Assembly (NCBI RefSeq): GCF_004365635.1
Contig: NZ_SOBH01000001.1
Coordinates: forward strand, 124,001 to 188,000
Source of the DNA: Litoreibacter halocynthiae
GTDB lineage: Bacteria > Pseudomonadota > Alphaproteobacteria > Rhodobacterales > Rhodobacteraceae
Direction of reading: 5' to 3'
DNA length: 64,000 bases
Of the stretch, positions 52,582 to 62,365 are shown one piece after another. Every line of letters begins with the position of its first letter. Position 1 is the stretch's first letter. Both the position numbers and the translations under genes were made by a program. A model generated the notes under the pieces. The model saw only the letters and a program-made list of their open reading frames with translations. It was not told the origin of the DNA and did not search any database.

Positions 52582-53933
52582 GGGCGCACCTCCAGCACGG
52601 ATGCGGGAATTCCAAGGCTTTCCACATAGACGCGTCGCAACATATTTTGCGCCGCATGCATGCGATAGTCTGCAGAGGCGCGCATGTCGCTCATCGGGGT
52701 GAAGTCCTTGGCAAAACCAGCCAACGCGGCTTCCATATTCTCCTCGGACCACGCTTTGCCAATCAGCGCGTCTTCGACATGCGCTGCCCGCTTCGGCGTT
52801 CCCGCCATGCCGCCAAAGGCAATGCGCGCCTTCGCGACCGAGCCGCCCGCGATCACGATATTGAAACACCCGCAAACCGACGAGATATCCTGATCAAAGC
52901 GTTTAGATAGCTTGTAGCATTTCACCGTGTTGCGCTGCTTGGGGATCGTGACGAATTCAACGAATTCGCCCTTCTGCCGGTCTTGCTTGCCGTATTCGAG
53001 AAAGAATGCCTCGATCGGCATCTCGCGCCGTGTATCGCCCTTGCGCAAATGCAGTGTTGCCCCAAGCGCAATCAGCGCAGGCGGGCCGTCCCCGATGGGG
53101 GAGCCGTTGGCGATGTTGCCCCCGAGCGTTGCCGCGTTGCGTACTTGGGTGGAGCCATAGCGGCGCAGCAGCTCCGCAAATGACGGATAGAGAGGCTTCA
53201 CCGCCTCCAGCACCTGCGTGATCGTGCATGCAGCGCCAATACGTAGGCCTTGCTCGGTGCTCTCGATCTGTTGCAGTTCGGCGCAGCGACCGGTGAAGGC
53301 AACCTTGCCTAAGTCCTGAAGGCGCTTGGTCACCCAAAGACCAACATCCGTTGCCCCGCCAATCAGTGTGGCGTCGGGGTTTGCCTCGTACCAAGTGGCA
53401 AGCGCGTCGGAGCTTTCCGGCATAGGGTAGGGGGCTTCGGCTTGAACAGGGCTGTCAGCAATCCAGTCAGGCACATCCTCGCGTGACGCAGCTTCCGCGG
53501 CGCGAATGATGGGCGCGTAGCCGGTGCAGCGGCACAAGTTGCCCGCAAGCTGATCCTCGTGATCGGTCGCACCATTGGCATGCGCGGCAGCCATGGTGGT
53601 GATAAATCCCGGCGTGCAAAACCCGCATTGGGAGCCGTGATGCTCTACCATCGCGCGTTGCACGGGGTGCAGATCGCCGTCCGGCCCTGCAATCCCTTCA
53701 ACCGTGCGCACCGCGCGGCCGGACAGCTGTGGCATGAACAGGATGCAGGCATTCATAGCGCGGATAACGCCATCCTCACCAGTGACCATCACGGAGCAGG
53801 CCCCGCAATCGCCTTCGTTGCAACCTTCCTTGGTTCCCGACATTCCGCGCCGATCGCGCAAAAAATCAAGCAACGTCTCGGTGGGGCCGACCTCGGCCTC
53901 CACGGTCTCTCCGTTCAGAAGAAACGTCAACAT
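52578..53933 (-). CDS. xdhA: Xanthine dehydrogenase, FAD/iron-sulfur subunit
   Basis: A 451-residue subunit that takes electrons from the molybdenum site through two [2Fe-2S] clusters to FAD. The first cluster uses C38, C43, C46 and C63 ([11 protein letters not shown]). The second uses C103, C106, C134 and C136 ([11 protein letters not shown] and GNLCRCTGY). The FAD-binding part starts near residue 175 with [14 protein letters not shown], followed by [17 protein letters not shown] near 260. The gene leads an eight-gene minus-strand operon for purine oxidation and uptake. About 125 bases separate it from an ArsR-type regulator upstream. Confidence 0.96.
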   Translation of the reverse strand: MLTFLLNGETVEAEVGPTETLLDFLRDRRGMSGTKEGCNEGDCGACSVMVTGEDGVIRAMNACILFMPQLSGRAVRTVEGIAGPDGDLHPVQRAMVEHHGSQCGFCTPGFITTMAAAHANGATDHEDQLAGNLCRCTGYAPIIRAAEAASREDVPDWIADSPVQAEAPYPMPESSDALATWYEANPDATLIGGATDVGLWVTKRLQDLGKVAFTGRCAELQQIESTEQGLRIGAACTITQVLEAVKPLYPSFAELLRRYGSTQVRNAATLGGNIANGSPIGDGPPALIALGATLHLRKGDTRREMPIEAFFLEYGKQDRQKGEFVEFVTIPKQRNTVKCYKLSKRFDQDISSVCGCFNIVIAGGSVAKARIAFGGMAGTPKRAAHVEDALIGKAWSEENMEAALAGFAKDFTPMSDMRASADYRMHAAQNMLRRVYVESLGIPASVLEVRP

Positions 53934-54058
53934 ATGGAGTTTATCCTGCCGCGTTACCTGTTGGGTGTCCCGAGATGCGCACTTTCGATGCGACGTAGAA
54001 GGCGCGCGGGATTAGCTGCCCCCTAGGAAAGCGCAGGAAAGTTCATTTGGCAAGTGTT

Positions 54059-54361
54059 TCAGTTTTTGGAACCAAGAGTCTGGGCTTCCCAAGCCTGCCG
54101 TTGCCATTCCAGCCAGCCTTGCAGCGGGATCAGCGCGTTCGGCTCCATCCAACAAATGCGCTGCCGCCCTTCCTTGCGTGTGGCGATGATGCCGCCAGCT
54201 TCCATCACCTTGATATGTTGCAAGAAAGACGGAAGCGCCATGTCATGTGGGGCGGCCAGTTCTTTGACTGCGGCTGGCCCGTGGGCCAAGCGTTCGATCA
54301 CGGCGCGGCGGGTAGGATCGCCGAGAGTCGCAAAAAGGGTATCGAGTGAATGGTTAGCCAT
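54059..54361 (-). CDS. ArsR family transcriptional regulator
   Basis: A 100-residue winged-helix repressor-type protein. It reads LFATLGDPTRRAVIERLAHG, PAAVKELAAPHDMALPSFLQ and HIKVMEAGGIIATRKEGRQR, the helix-turn-helix and wing of the ArsR group. No Cys metal site (such as CxC) is seen, so it is probably not a metal sensor; the type is often placed beside AHSA1/SRPBCC genes, but none is here. The frame starts with another ATG at 54376; 54361 was preferred since it begins the conserved MANHSLDTLF, but neither has a clear ribosome site. It lies upstream of xdhA in the same direction and could act on it, which is inference. Confidence 0.85.
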   Translation of the reverse strand: MANHSLDTLFATLGDPTRRAVIERLAHGPAAVKELAAPHDMALPSFLQHIKVMEAGGIIATRKEGRQRICWMEPNALIPLQGWLEWQRQAWEAQTLGSKN

Positions 54362-54430
54362 GCAGCTAACTAACATCGGCGATGCTGTCGGGCAAGAGCC
54401 CCCCAGTTGGGTGGGGGTCTCGATTGTCGC

Positions 54431-54748
54431 CTAGAAAGGCAAGAAACCGTCGGACAGTTCGTAGGGTTTAACGGCCATCAGGGGTTGGTCCCCTTCATAA
54501 GAGAAGACAAAAATATGCGCCTGATCGTTTGCAAGCGTAAAACGGCAGAAGACCACGTCCGTGTCGAACTGCGCAGGGCATCCTTCGAGGTCGGCATGTT
54601 CAACCGATGCCTCAAAGGTTTCATAGGTGAATGTGCCGTTGGGAAGATAGGAGGTATCCGAGGAATGAGTTGAATCATCAGCGCCAGACGCGACCGCGGT
54701 AGTTGCGATCGCCAGCGTCAGAAGTGCGGTTAAGGAGAGTGTGTTCAT
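54431..54748 (-). CDS. Small secreted hypothetical protein
   Basis: A 105-residue protein with a signal peptide, MNTLSLTALLTLAIATTAVA, and a mature part with one Cys pair (EGCPAQ and VVFCRFT). The mature protein reads YLPNGTFTYETFEASVEHAD, then FDTDVVFCRFTLANDQAHIF. A disulphide between the two Cys is plausible. Function unknown; the motif layout resembles short exported proteins often found in Rhodobacteraceae without a name. It stands alone on the minus strand, divergent from dnaE. Confidence 0.77.
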   Translation of the reverse strand: MNTLSLTALLTLAIATTAVASGADDSTHSSDTSYLPNGTFTYETFEASVEHADLEGCPAQFDTDVVFCRFTLANDQAHIFVFSYEGDQPLMAVKPYELSDGFLPF

Positions 54749-54880
54749 TTCCGAGTCCTTTTGTCAGATATTCTATTTCCTATTAAATGAGTCAGAATTA
54801 GGCAAGCAGATGTTTGACCATACGGTTTCAGTCGCGTTTCGGGGGTGTTCGAGAGGTCGCGTGCGTCCTAATGTGACGCC

Positions 54881-57800
54881 ATGAGCAACGCCCCCCGATT
54901 CATCCATCTGCGCACCCATTCCGAGTATTCCTTGCTGGAAGGTGCTCTGCGCCTGAAAAAACTGCCGGGCTTATGTGCGGCGGTTGGTATGCCGGCGGTC
55001 GCACTGACCGACACGAACAACATGTTCGCAGCGTTGGAGTTTTCGGAATACGCATCCGGCGCAGGCATCCAGCCGATCATTGGCTGCCAGGTCGATCTGA
55101 CTTATGAGCAAGCCGCCCCCGGCGAACGCCCGCGCACCCCAGCGCCCATCGTGCTTTTGGCACAAAGCGAGCGCGGCTACGAAAACCTGATGAAGCTGAA
55201 CTCGTGCCTGTATCTGGACTCGGACGGGCAGTTGCCGCAGGTCTCGGTCGCGCAGCTCGACGTTCATAGCGAAGGGCTGATCTGCCTGACGGGTGGACCG
55301 GATGGCCCCATCGGGCGGCTTTTGCAAGCGGGGCAGATGCCCAAAGCGGATGCGCTGATGCGCGACCTTGCCCGCATTTATCCTGACCGTCTTTATGTGG
55401 AGCTACAGCGCCACCCCGTCGATGGTGGCCTGCCCGAGGCGGAGCAGAAATCCGAGCGGGGCCACGTGGAACTTGCCTATGGCATGGGCCTGCCCTTGGT
55501 GGCGACGAACGACGCATATTTCCCCAAGCCAGATATGTACGAGGCGCATGATGCGCTGATCTGCATTTCGGAAGGCGCTTATGTCGATCAGCAAGAAGGC
55601 CGACGCCGCCTGACACCGCAGCATTATTTCAAGTCGCCGCAAGAGATGGCGACGCTGTTTGCCGACCTGCCGGAAGCCTTGGAAAACACCGTGGAGATCG
55701 CACAGCGCTGTGCGTTCAAGGTCTACACCCGCGACCCGATCCTGCCGAAGTTTGCTGATGACGAAGTCGAGGAATTGCGCCGCCAAGCTCAAGAGGGCCT
55801 GAAGGCGCGGTTGGCTGTGATTCCGCATGCGGCACCCGTGGAGGAATACGAGGCGCGGCTGGAATTCGAGCTGGGCATCATCGAAGGCATGGGCTTTCCG
55901 GGCTACTTCCTGATCGTGGCGGACTTTATCAAATGGGCGAAGGATCACGACATTCCTGTCGGTCCGGGGCGGGGTTCTGGTGCGGGCTCGCTGGTGGCCT
56001 ATGCGTTGACGGTCACCGATCTTGACCCTCTGCGTTACTCCCTTCTTTTTGAACGGTTTTTGAACCCTGAGCGGGTTTCCATGCCCGACTTCGATATCGA
56101 CTTCTGCATGGACCGCCGCGAGGAAGTCATCCGCTATGTCCAGGAGAAATACGGCCGCGACAAGGTGGGGCAGATCATCACCTTCGGCGCGCTTTTGTCC
56201 AAGGCCGCCGTGCGCGACGTGGGCCGTGTGTTGCAGATGCCCTACGGGCAGGTGGACCGCCTGTCTAAGATGATCCCCGTGGAAGGGGTCAAGCCGGTCT
56301 CCATCGAAAAGGCCTTGGCCGACGAGCCGAAGCTGCGCGAAGAGGCGAAGAACGAAGAGGTCGTGGCGCGGTTGCTGGATTACGGCCAGCAGGTCGAAGG
56401 CCTGCTGCGTAACGCCTCGACCCACGCGGCGGGTGTTGTGATTGGCGACCGTCCACTGGACGAACTGGTGCCGCTGTATCAGGACCCACGTTCCGACATG
56501 CCGGCCACCCAGTTCAACATGAAATGGGTGGAGCAGGCGGGGCTGGTGAAGTTCGACTTTCTGGGGCTGAAAACCCTGACCGTCATCCAGAACGCAATTG
56601 ACCTGATTATCCCGACCCGCCCCCTTCACGTGGACGCGGAGGGCAACTCTCTATACGAACCGCCCGCCGGTGCGGAGAACGACATCGGCGCAATCCCTCT
56701 GGATGACGAAAAGTCGTATAAGTTATATTCCTCGGCCAAAACCGTGGCTGTTTTCCAGGTGGAAAGTTCGGGAATGATGGATGCGCTGCGGCGCATGAAG
56801 CCCACTTGCATCGAGGATATCGTGGCTTTGGTGGCATTGTATCGCCCCGGCCCGATGGAGAATATCCCAACCTATTGCGAGGTGAAAAACGGCACGAAGG
56901 AGCTGGAGTCCGTCCACCCTTCGATTGACCATATTCTGGCCGAAACCCAAGGGATTATCGTCTACCAGGAACAGGTTATGCAGATTGCGCAGGTCATGGC
57001 AGGCTACTCGCTTGGCGGCGCCGACCTGTTGCGTCGTGCCATGGGTAAGAAGATCAAAGAGGCCATGGATGCGGAGCGGCCCAAATTCGAGAAAGGCGCT
57101 AAAGAGAACGGTGTCGACGCGAAGAAGGCCCGTGAGGTCTTTGACCTGCTTGAGAAATTCGCAAACTATGGCTTCAACAAATCCCACGCGGCGGCCTATG
57201 CGGTAGTCAGCTACCAGACGGCTTGGCTGAAGGCGAACCATCCGGTGGAGTTCATGGCGGGCGTCATGAACTGCGATTTGCACCTGACAGATAAGCTGGC
57301 GACCTATTTTGACGAAGTCACCAAGCGCATGGATATCGAGGTCGTGCCGCCTTGCGTGAACCGCTCCGAGGCGATGTTTACCGTGGGCGAGGGCAAGGTC
57401 ATCTACGCGCTAGGCGGTCTGAAAAACGTCGGCGTCGAGGCGATGAAGCTTGTCACCGAAGGGCGCGGCGACACCCCGTTCACCACGCTCTTTGATGTGG
57501 CGCGACGCGTGGATTTGAAGCGCGTTGGCAAGCGGCCACTGGAAATGCTGGCGCGCTCTGGCGCGTTTGATCAGCTGGACCCGAACCGTCATCGCGTCTT
57601 CGCGTCGCTGGACGGGCTGGTGAATTATTCCGCCGCGATCCACGAGCAGCGCAATTCGAACCAAGTGTCTTTGTTCGGCGAGGCAGGCGACGATTTGCCA
57701 GAACCACGCTTGTCGCCGGTCGAAGACTGGTTGCCCGCCGAACGGCTCATGGAAGAGTTCAAAGCCATTGGTTTCTATCTGTCCGGCCACCCGCTCGACG

Positions 57801-58378
57801 ACTACATGTTGTCGCTGAAACGCAAAGGCATCATGACCCTGACCGAGATCGAGAACCGCGCCCAAGGCGGGCCGTTCGTGGCGCAACTGGCGGCGAATAT
57901 CGCAGGGCGTCAGGACCGCAAATCGGCCCGCGGTAACCGGTTCGCCTTTGTGCAAGGCTCTGATCCGACAGGACAATTCGAAGTTACGGTGTTCTCCGAC
58001 ACGCTGGAGAAATCCGGCGAGCATATGGTGTCCGGTGCCAATGTGGTGTTGACCGTTGAGGCCACGCTGGAGGCGGAGCAGTTGAAGCTGTTGTGCCGCG
58101 GGGCGCAGCCCGTGGACGGAGCTGTTGCGGATGCCGGGTCCATCGGCTTGAAGATTTTCGTCGAGGACGACAGTGCCATCGGGGCGATTGCCTCGGTGCT
58201 GGAACGGTCAGGTCAGGACCCCAAGATCCGCGCGCGGGGGCCGGTGTCGCTGTGCCTCATGTCGCCGGATTTGCCGGGCGAGGTGGAGGTGTCGCTCGGC
58301 GACCGTTTCGCCGTGAACCCGCAGGTCAAGGGCGCGATCAAGTCGCTAAGCGGCGTGGTGATGGTGGAAGAGGTCTAG
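54881..58378 (+). CDS. dnaE: DNA polymerase III alpha subunit
   Basis: A 1165-residue replicative polymerase catalytic subunit of the DnaE1 type. It starts with the PHP domain (FIHLRTHSEYSLLEGAL). The catalytic Asp pair is in MPDFDIDFCMDRR (about residues 402-414) within GPGRGSGAGSLVAYAL and ERFLNPERVSMPDFDID; the third acidic site is VKFDFLGLKTL near 556. After these come the helix-hairpin-helix region, the finger domain, and the OB fold (about 960-1090). The start was taken as the ATG at 54881 which gives the family N-terminus; no strong ribosome site is seen. It acts in the holoenzyme at the replication fork. Confidence 0.97.
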   Translation: MSNAPRFIHLRTHSEYSLLEGALRLKKLPGLCAAVGMPAVALTDTNNMFAALEFSEYASGAGIQPIIGCQVDLTYEQAAPGERPRTPAPIVLLAQSERGYENLMKLNSCLYLDSDGQLPQVSVAQLDVHSEGLICLTGGPDGPIGRLLQAGQMPKADALMRDLARIYPDRLYVELQRHPVDGGLPEAEQKSERGHVELAYGMGLPLVATNDAYFPKPDMYEAHDALICISEGAYVDQQEGRRRLTPQHYFKSPQEMATLFADLPEALENTVEIAQRCAFKVYTRDPILPKFADDEVEELRRQAQEGLKARLAVIPHAAPVEEYEARLEFELGIIEGMGFPGYFLIVADFIKWAKDHDIPVGPGRGSGAGSLVAYALTVTDLDPLRYSLLFERFLNPERVSMPDFDIDFCMDRREEVIRYVQEKYGRDKVGQIITFGALLSKAAVRDVGRVLQMPYGQVDRLSKMIPVEGVKPVSIEKALADEPKLREEAKNEEVVARLLDYGQQVEGLLRNASTHAAGVVIGDRPLDELVPLYQDPRSDMPATQFNMKWVEQAGLVKFDFLGLKTLTVIQNAIDLIIPTRPLHVDAEGNSLYEPPAGAENDIGAIPLDDEKSYKLYSSAKTVAVFQVESSGMMDALRRMKPTCIEDIVALVALYRPGPMENIPTYCEVKNGTKELESVHPSIDHILAETQGIIVYQEQVMQIAQVMAGYSLGGADLLRRAMGKKIKEAMDAERPKFEKGAKENGVDAKKAREVFDLLEKFANYGFNKSHAAAYAVVSYQTAWLKANHPVEFMAGVMNCDLHLTDKLATYFDEVTKRMDIEVVPPCVNRSEAMFTVGEGKVIYALGGLKNVGVEAMKLVTEGRGDTPFTTLFDVARRVDLKRVGKRPLEMLARSGAFDQLDPNRHRVFASLDGLVNYSAAIHEQRNSNQVSLFGEAGDDLPEPRLSPVEDWLPAERLMEEFKAIGFYLSGHPLDDYMLSLKRKGIMTLTEIENRAQGGPFVAQLAANIAGRQDRKSARGNRFAFVQGSDPTGQFEVTVFSDTLEKSGEHMVSGANVVLTVEATLEAEQLKLLCRGAQPVDGAVADAGSIGLKIFVEDDSAIGAIASVLERSGQDPKIRARGPVSLCLMSPDLPGEVEVSLGDRFAVNPQVKGAIKSLSGVVMVEEV

Positions 58379-58380
58379 GC

Positions 58381-58584
58381 CTACCAATGCGGCGGGCGTT
58401 GGTCTGCCAGAACGGCGGTGCCGCCGACGTCCAGCTCCTGCTCGGCGGAGCGTTGCATCAGCATTTCCATTCGGCGGGTCAGGGTCGCGATTTCAGTTTC
58501 CTGACGGGCCACGATGTCGGACATATCCTCGACCGTGCGGGTCAGGTGGGCGATTTTCTCTTCCAGCTGGGTCGTGTCAGTCAT
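58381..58584 (-). CDS. slyX: SlyX family protein
   Basis: A 67-residue coiled-coil protein of the SlyX family, function unknown. The coiled coil is TQLEEKIAHLTRTVEDMSDI and VARQETEIATLTRRMEMLMQ, and the C-terminus RPPHW is the typical conserved end. It is convergent with dnaE, with only 2 bases between the stops, and divergent from hisS. GGAGG lies before the ATG on the minus strand. Confidence 0.88.
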   Translation of the reverse strand: MTDTTQLEEKIAHLTRTVEDMSDIVARQETEIATLTRRMEMLMQRSAEQELDVGGTAVLADQRPPHW

Positions 58585-58686
58585 GGTAACCTCCGGTTTT
58601 CATGTCGCAGATATGGCGCTTTGCTTGCCCCCGCAAGGGCTGCGGGGTAAAGGCTGGGCCGAACAATACAAGCAGGACAGCCCGCC

Positions 58687-60174
58687 ATGGCCAAAGTCAA
58701 AAAGCAGCCCCGCCCCAAGGCCGTCACCCCGAAAGGGTTTCGCGACTATTTCGGCGCAGAGGTCATTCAGCGAAAGGCGATGCTGGACCAGATTTCCGAA
58801 GTCTACCAGCTTTACGGATTCGAGGCGCTGGAAAGCAGTGCTGTCGAAACCGTGGAGGCTTTGGGGAAGTTCCTTCCTGACGTGGACCGCCCGAATGAGG
58901 GCGTGTTCGCATGGCAAGAGGATGACGACGCCGACTGGTTGGCGCTGCGCTACGACCTGACCGCGCCCTTGGCCCGCGTTTATGCGCAAAACCGCAACGA
59001 CTTGCCGACGCCCTACCGCCGCTACGCGATGGGTCCGGTCTGGCGCAACGAGAAGCCCGGTCCGGGGCGGTTTCGCCAGTTTTATCAGTGTGATGCGGAT
59101 ACTGTTGGGGCCTCTTCTGTGGCAGCCGATGCCGAGATTTGCGCGATGCTGGCCGATACGTTGGAAGCCGTCGGCATCCCGCGCGGCGACTACATAGTGC
59201 GGGTGAATAACCGCAAGGTTTTGAACGGTGTGATGGAAGTGGCTGGGGTGTTGGACCCGTCCGACCCAGACAAATTCGTGACCGAGCGCGGCGTTGTGCT
59301 ACGCGCCATCGACAAGCTGGACCGGCTTGGCGCAGACGGCGTGCGCGCCTTGCTGGGTGCTGGTCGTGAAGATGATAGCGGCGACTTTACAAAGGGCGCT
59401 GGCCTAAGCGACGAGCAAGCCGAGATTGTGATGGGCTTCATGCAAGCTAAACGCGACAGCGGTGCTGCGACGGTGGCACGGCTCAATGAGCTGGTAACTG
59501 GTTCCGAGACAGGTGTTTCTGGTGTGCAAGAACTGGAAACCATAGCAGAGTTGATGGCGGCTCAGGGCTATAACTCAGATCGCATCGAGATCGACCCAAG
59601 CGTGGTTCGTGGCCTCGGCTACTACACCGGCCCCGTCTACGAGGCGGAGCTGACTTTCGAGATCAAAGACGAAAAAGGTCGCCCGCGCCAGTTCGGCTCG
59701 GTTGCTGGCGGGGGCCGCTATGACGATCTGGTCAAGCGGTTTACCGGCCAAGAAGTGCCCGCAACGGGGGGCTCCATCGGTGTCGACCGCTTGCTGGCCG
59801 CATTGCAGGCGAAAGGCCGGATGACCAAAGAAACCGTCGGCCCCGTGATCGTCACGGTCATGGATCGCGACCGCATGGCGCATTACCAAAGCATCGTTGG
59901 TGAATTGCGGGCAGCCGGCATCCGCGCAGAGGTTTATCTGGGCAACCCGAAAAACTTCGGTAACCAGTTGAAATACGCCGACAAACGGAACGCGCCGCTT
60001 GCGATCATCGAAGGCTCGGACGAGGCGGAGCGGGGCGTGGTTCAGGTCAAAGACCTTGTTCTGGGCGCAGAGATTGCCAAGACCGCGTCGCTTGAGGAAT
60101 GGAAAGGCCAGCCCGCGCAAAGTGAAGTGAAGCGCAGCGAGCTGGTCGCTGTGATCAAGAAGATGCTGGGCTGA
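58687..60174 (+). CDS. hisS: Histidyl-tRNA synthetase
   Basis: A 495-residue class II aminoacyl-tRNA synthetase for histidine. The start [13 protein letters not shown] and [16 protein letters not shown] near residue 92, motif 2 [20 protein letters not shown] near 118, and the histidine A motif [14 protein letters not shown] near residue 307 are visible, with [14 protein letters not shown] and the [13 protein letters not shown] motif 3 near 360. The C-terminal anticodon domain begins near 385. AGGACAGCCCGCC precedes the ATG. It is followed by hisZ after 2 bases in a hisS-hisZ-hisG operon. Confidence 0.96.
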   Translation: MAKVKKQPRPKAVTPKGFRDYFGAEVIQRKAMLDQISEVYQLYGFEALESSAVETVEALGKFLPDVDRPNEGVFAWQEDDDADWLALRYDLTAPLARVYAQNRNDLPTPYRRYAMGPVWRNEKPGPGRFRQFYQCDADTVGASSVAADAEICAMLADTLEAVGIPRGDYIVRVNNRKVLNGVMEVAGVLDPSDPDKFVTERGVVLRAIDKLDRLGADGVRALLGAGREDDSGDFTKGAGLSDEQAEIVMGFMQAKRDSGAATVARLNELVTGSETGVSGVQELETIAELMAAQGYNSDRIEIDPSVVRGLGYYTGPVYEAELTFEIKDEKGRPRQFGSVAGGGRYDDLVKRFTGQEVPATGGSIGVDRLLAALQAKGRMTKETVGPVIVTVMDRDRMAHYQSIVGELRAAGIRAEVYLGNPKNFGNQLKYADKRNAPLAIIEGSDEAERGVVQVKDLVLGAEIAKTASLEEWKGQPAQSEVKRSELVAVIKKMLG

Positions 60175-60176
60175 AC

Positions 60177-61208
60177 ATGGACCGGGTTCGCCAACAAACA
60201 GAGCGGCTGTCGCGCCTTTTTCGTGACGCAGGGGCTGTTCCGGTGGAAACGTCGGTACTGCAACCTGCGGATACCTTGTTGGACCTTTATGGCGAGGACA
60301 TCCGCGCACGGGCTTATGTGACCTCGGACCCTGTTCTGGGCGAGCAAATGCTGCGTCCCGACTTTACTGTGCCGGTTGTGCAACGTCACATGGAAGAGGG
60401 TGCGGAACCTGCGCGATATACCTACCAAGGGCTGGTTTTCCGTAAACAGGAAGCCGGAACAGGCCGCGCTTCGGAATACACGCAAGTGGGTTACGAAGTG
60501 TTTGACCGCACGGACCCGTCTGGTGCTGATGCGGAGGTTTTCGCGTTGTTCGCCAAAGCCTTGGAAGGTGTGGCTTTGGATGCTTTCACAGGCGATATCG
60601 GCATTCTCACTGCTGCGGTTGCAGGGCTGTCGACGACCGAGCGGCGGCGTAGCGCGTTGCTGCGGCACTTGTGGCGGCCCGTGCGCTTTCGCGCATTGTT
60701 GGAGCGTTTCAGTCTGCCAGCGACCCGCCTGGTCCCGCAGCTGGTTAGCGATGTGCCTGAAATCGGATTGCGCAGCTCTGCGGAAGTCGACGCGCGCTTG
60801 GCCGCGCTGCGCGAAGATGCGCAAACGGCACCGCTGGATGCAACCGAGCTACATGCGTTGCAGGCAATTCTGGAAATATCGGATGTTGCGCCGAACGCCT
60901 TGGCAAACTTGCGCAAAATTGCGGGTGACCTACCCGCTATTTCCGGCGCGCTGGATCAACTTGAAGCCCGGTTATCCGCCTTGGCGTCCCGCGGTGTGGA
61001 CGTGGATCGGTTGAATTTCTCCGGTGCCTACGGGCGCACGACCATGGAATACTACGACGGTTTCGTTTTTGGATTTCACGCGGATGCGCAGGTTCCGGTG
61101 GCGACAGGTGGGCGCTATGACGCTTTGACGCGTGTGCTGGGGCAGGGGCGCGAAATCCCCGCTGTGGGTGGTGTCATTCGCCCTGAACTGCTGGAGACGC
61201 TGACATGA
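60177..61208 (+). CDS. hisZ: ATP phosphoribosyltransferase regulatory subunit
   Basis: A 343-residue HisS paralogue without aminoacylation activity, which forms the hetero-octameric ATP phosphoribosyltransferase with short HisG. It retains class II core parts such as LRPDFTVPVVQRHMEE near 60, FRKQEAGTGRASEYTQVGYE near 84 and EYYDGFVFGFHADAQVPVAT near 293. The anticodon-binding domain is missing. It starts 2 bases after hisS and overlaps hisG by ATGA. Its presence explains the short form of HisG that follows. Confidence 0.94.
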   Translation: MDRVRQQTERLSRLFRDAGAVPVETSVLQPADTLLDLYGEDIRARAYVTSDPVLGEQMLRPDFTVPVVQRHMEEGAEPARYTYQGLVFRKQEAGTGRASEYTQVGYEVFDRTDPSGADAEVFALFAKALEGVALDAFTGDIGILTAAVAGLSTTERRRSALLRHLWRPVRFRALLERFSLPATRLVPQLVSDVPEIGLRSSAEVDARLAALREDAQTAPLDATELHALQAILEISDVAPNALANLRKIAGDLPAISGALDQLEARLSALASRGVDVDRLNFSGAYGRTTMEYYDGFVFGFHADAQVPVATGGRYDALTRVLGQGREIPAVGGVIRPELLETLT

Positions 61209-61912
61209 TCAAGCTCGGCATTCCCTCTAAAGGGCGTCTGATGGAGGACACGTTCGCGTGGTTCTCAAAACGCGGTGTTACACTTGCGCGCACCGGGTCC
61301 GATCGCGAATACGCAGCCGAAGTGTCTGGTGTTGAAGGGGTATCGTTGGTGCTTCTGTCCGCTGGGGAAATCCCGCGCGAGTTGGCGACGGGCCGCATTC
61401 ACCTAGGGGTGACGGGCACGGATATGGTGCGGGAGAAAATTCCTCTGTGGTCAGAGAAAATCAGTCCCTTGGCGGAAATGGGATTTGGTCATGCGGATTT
61501 GATTATTGCCGTCCCCAATTTCTGGTCGGATGTGGAAACGGTGGGAGACCTTGATGCCGTAGCAGCGGCCTTTCGGAAAGATCACGGTTTCCGGCTTCGT
61601 ATCGCGACCAAGTATCACCGCTTGGTTCGGGAATATCTGCAAAAGCAAGGCGTGGCTGACTATCAGTTGGTGGACAGCCAAGGGGCAACGGAAGGGACCG
61701 TGGCAAACCTGACTGCAGAAGCGATTGCGGACATCACCTCGACCGGAGCGACCTTGGAGGCCAACCATCTGCGGATGCTGTCTGACGGGCCGATACTTGC
61801 GTCTCAGGCGACGCTGTTCGCGAGCAAGGTCGCGGATTGGGCCGATTGCGATCTGGCCAGCCTAACGCGCGTATTGGGTCTAGAGAATCCCGATATCGGC
61901 GAGTGCCGCTGA
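61205..61912 (+). CDS. hisG: ATP phosphoribosyltransferase, short form
   Basis: A 235-residue short-form HisG that catalyses the first step of histidine synthesis from ATP and PRPP. The family parts are KLGIPSKGRLMEDTFAWFSK at the N-terminus, GVTGTDMVREKIP near 65, HADLIIAVPNFWSDVETVGD near 97 and the PRPP-binding DSQGATEGTVANLTAEAIAD near 158. It lacks the C-terminal regulatory domain, consistent with the HisZ partner. The last 33 bases overlap the DUF1489 gene on the other strand, with convergent stops. Confidence 0.95.
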   Translation: MIKLGIPSKGRLMEDTFAWFSKRGVTLARTGSDREYAAEVSGVEGVSLVLLSAGEIPRELATGRIHLGVTGTDMVREKIPLWSEKISPLAEMGFGHADLIIAVPNFWSDVETVGDLDAVAAAFRKDHGFRLRIATKYHRLVREYLQKQGVADYQLVDSQGATEGTVANLTAEAIADITSTGATLEANHLRMLSDGPILASQATLFASKVADWADCDLASLTRVLGLENPDIGECR

Positions 61913-62302
61913 CAATTCCGGCGGCAGCGCGTCTTCCGTGGCGCGGCGAGCGGAGATATCTGGCGGCGCGTCCTCGGGTTTGAGGTAGCGCCAGCCTTGG
62001 AACGGCTTTTTCAGGACGGGAGCGGTGCGGATCAGCTCCGGCTCGAACACAAGTGCGCAGCGGCGGATGCCGTCCTCGCCGATAACTTCATCCAGACGCA
62101 GCAATTTCTGGCGGGCCTGCACCACGCCTTTGATGACCCAATAGATGGAGCCGCCGTCCAGTAGTTCGGCTTCGCGCTTGGGCCACATGCGGGTGATGTG
62201 GCGGGGCAGGCCATCGGGACCTTTCGGGCGCGGTGAATTGTGCCACGCTTGCAGGCTTTCTACCGATTCTGTGCCAACGCTTAGCTTGATGAGATTGATC
62301 AT
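61880..62302 (-). CDS. DUF1489 family protein
   Basis: A 140-residue protein of the alphaproteobacterial DUF1489 family, function unknown. The start MINLIKLSVGTESVESLQAW is followed by RHITRMWPKREAELLDGGSI, YWVIKGVVQARQKLLRLDEV and FQGWRYLKPEDAPPD, all family blocks. The open frame runs further upstream, but only this ATG at 62302 gives the conserved N-terminus. The coding end overlaps the end of hisG by 33 bases. Its start lies against the NrdR-like box shared with the divergent nrdJ. Confidence 0.9.
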   Translation of the reverse strand: MINLIKLSVGTESVESLQAWHNSPRPKGPDGLPRHITRMWPKREAELLDGGSIYWVIKGVVQARQKLLRLDEVIGEDGIRRCALVFEPELIRTAPVLKKPFQGWRYLKPEDAPPDISARRATEDALPPELSAALADIGIL

Positions 62303-62317
62303 ATCTATATATTGTAT
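62302..62317. promoter_or_regulatory. Candidate NrdR box upstream of nrdJ
   Basis: TATCTATATATTGTAT holds the core CTATATATTG, which matches the NrdR-box consensus core CWATATATWG at every position; the outer bases match in part. It lies 48 bases before the nrdJ ATG and touches the DUF1489 start codon. NrdR boxes usually come in pairs spaced about three helical turns apart; I found only this one. A TATATT within the box could also serve as part of a -10. Confidence 0.55.
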
Positions 62318-62365
62318 GCTTCCCGCTCCCGACTTCAATGCGATTCCAACCCCTAGGATGCCGAT

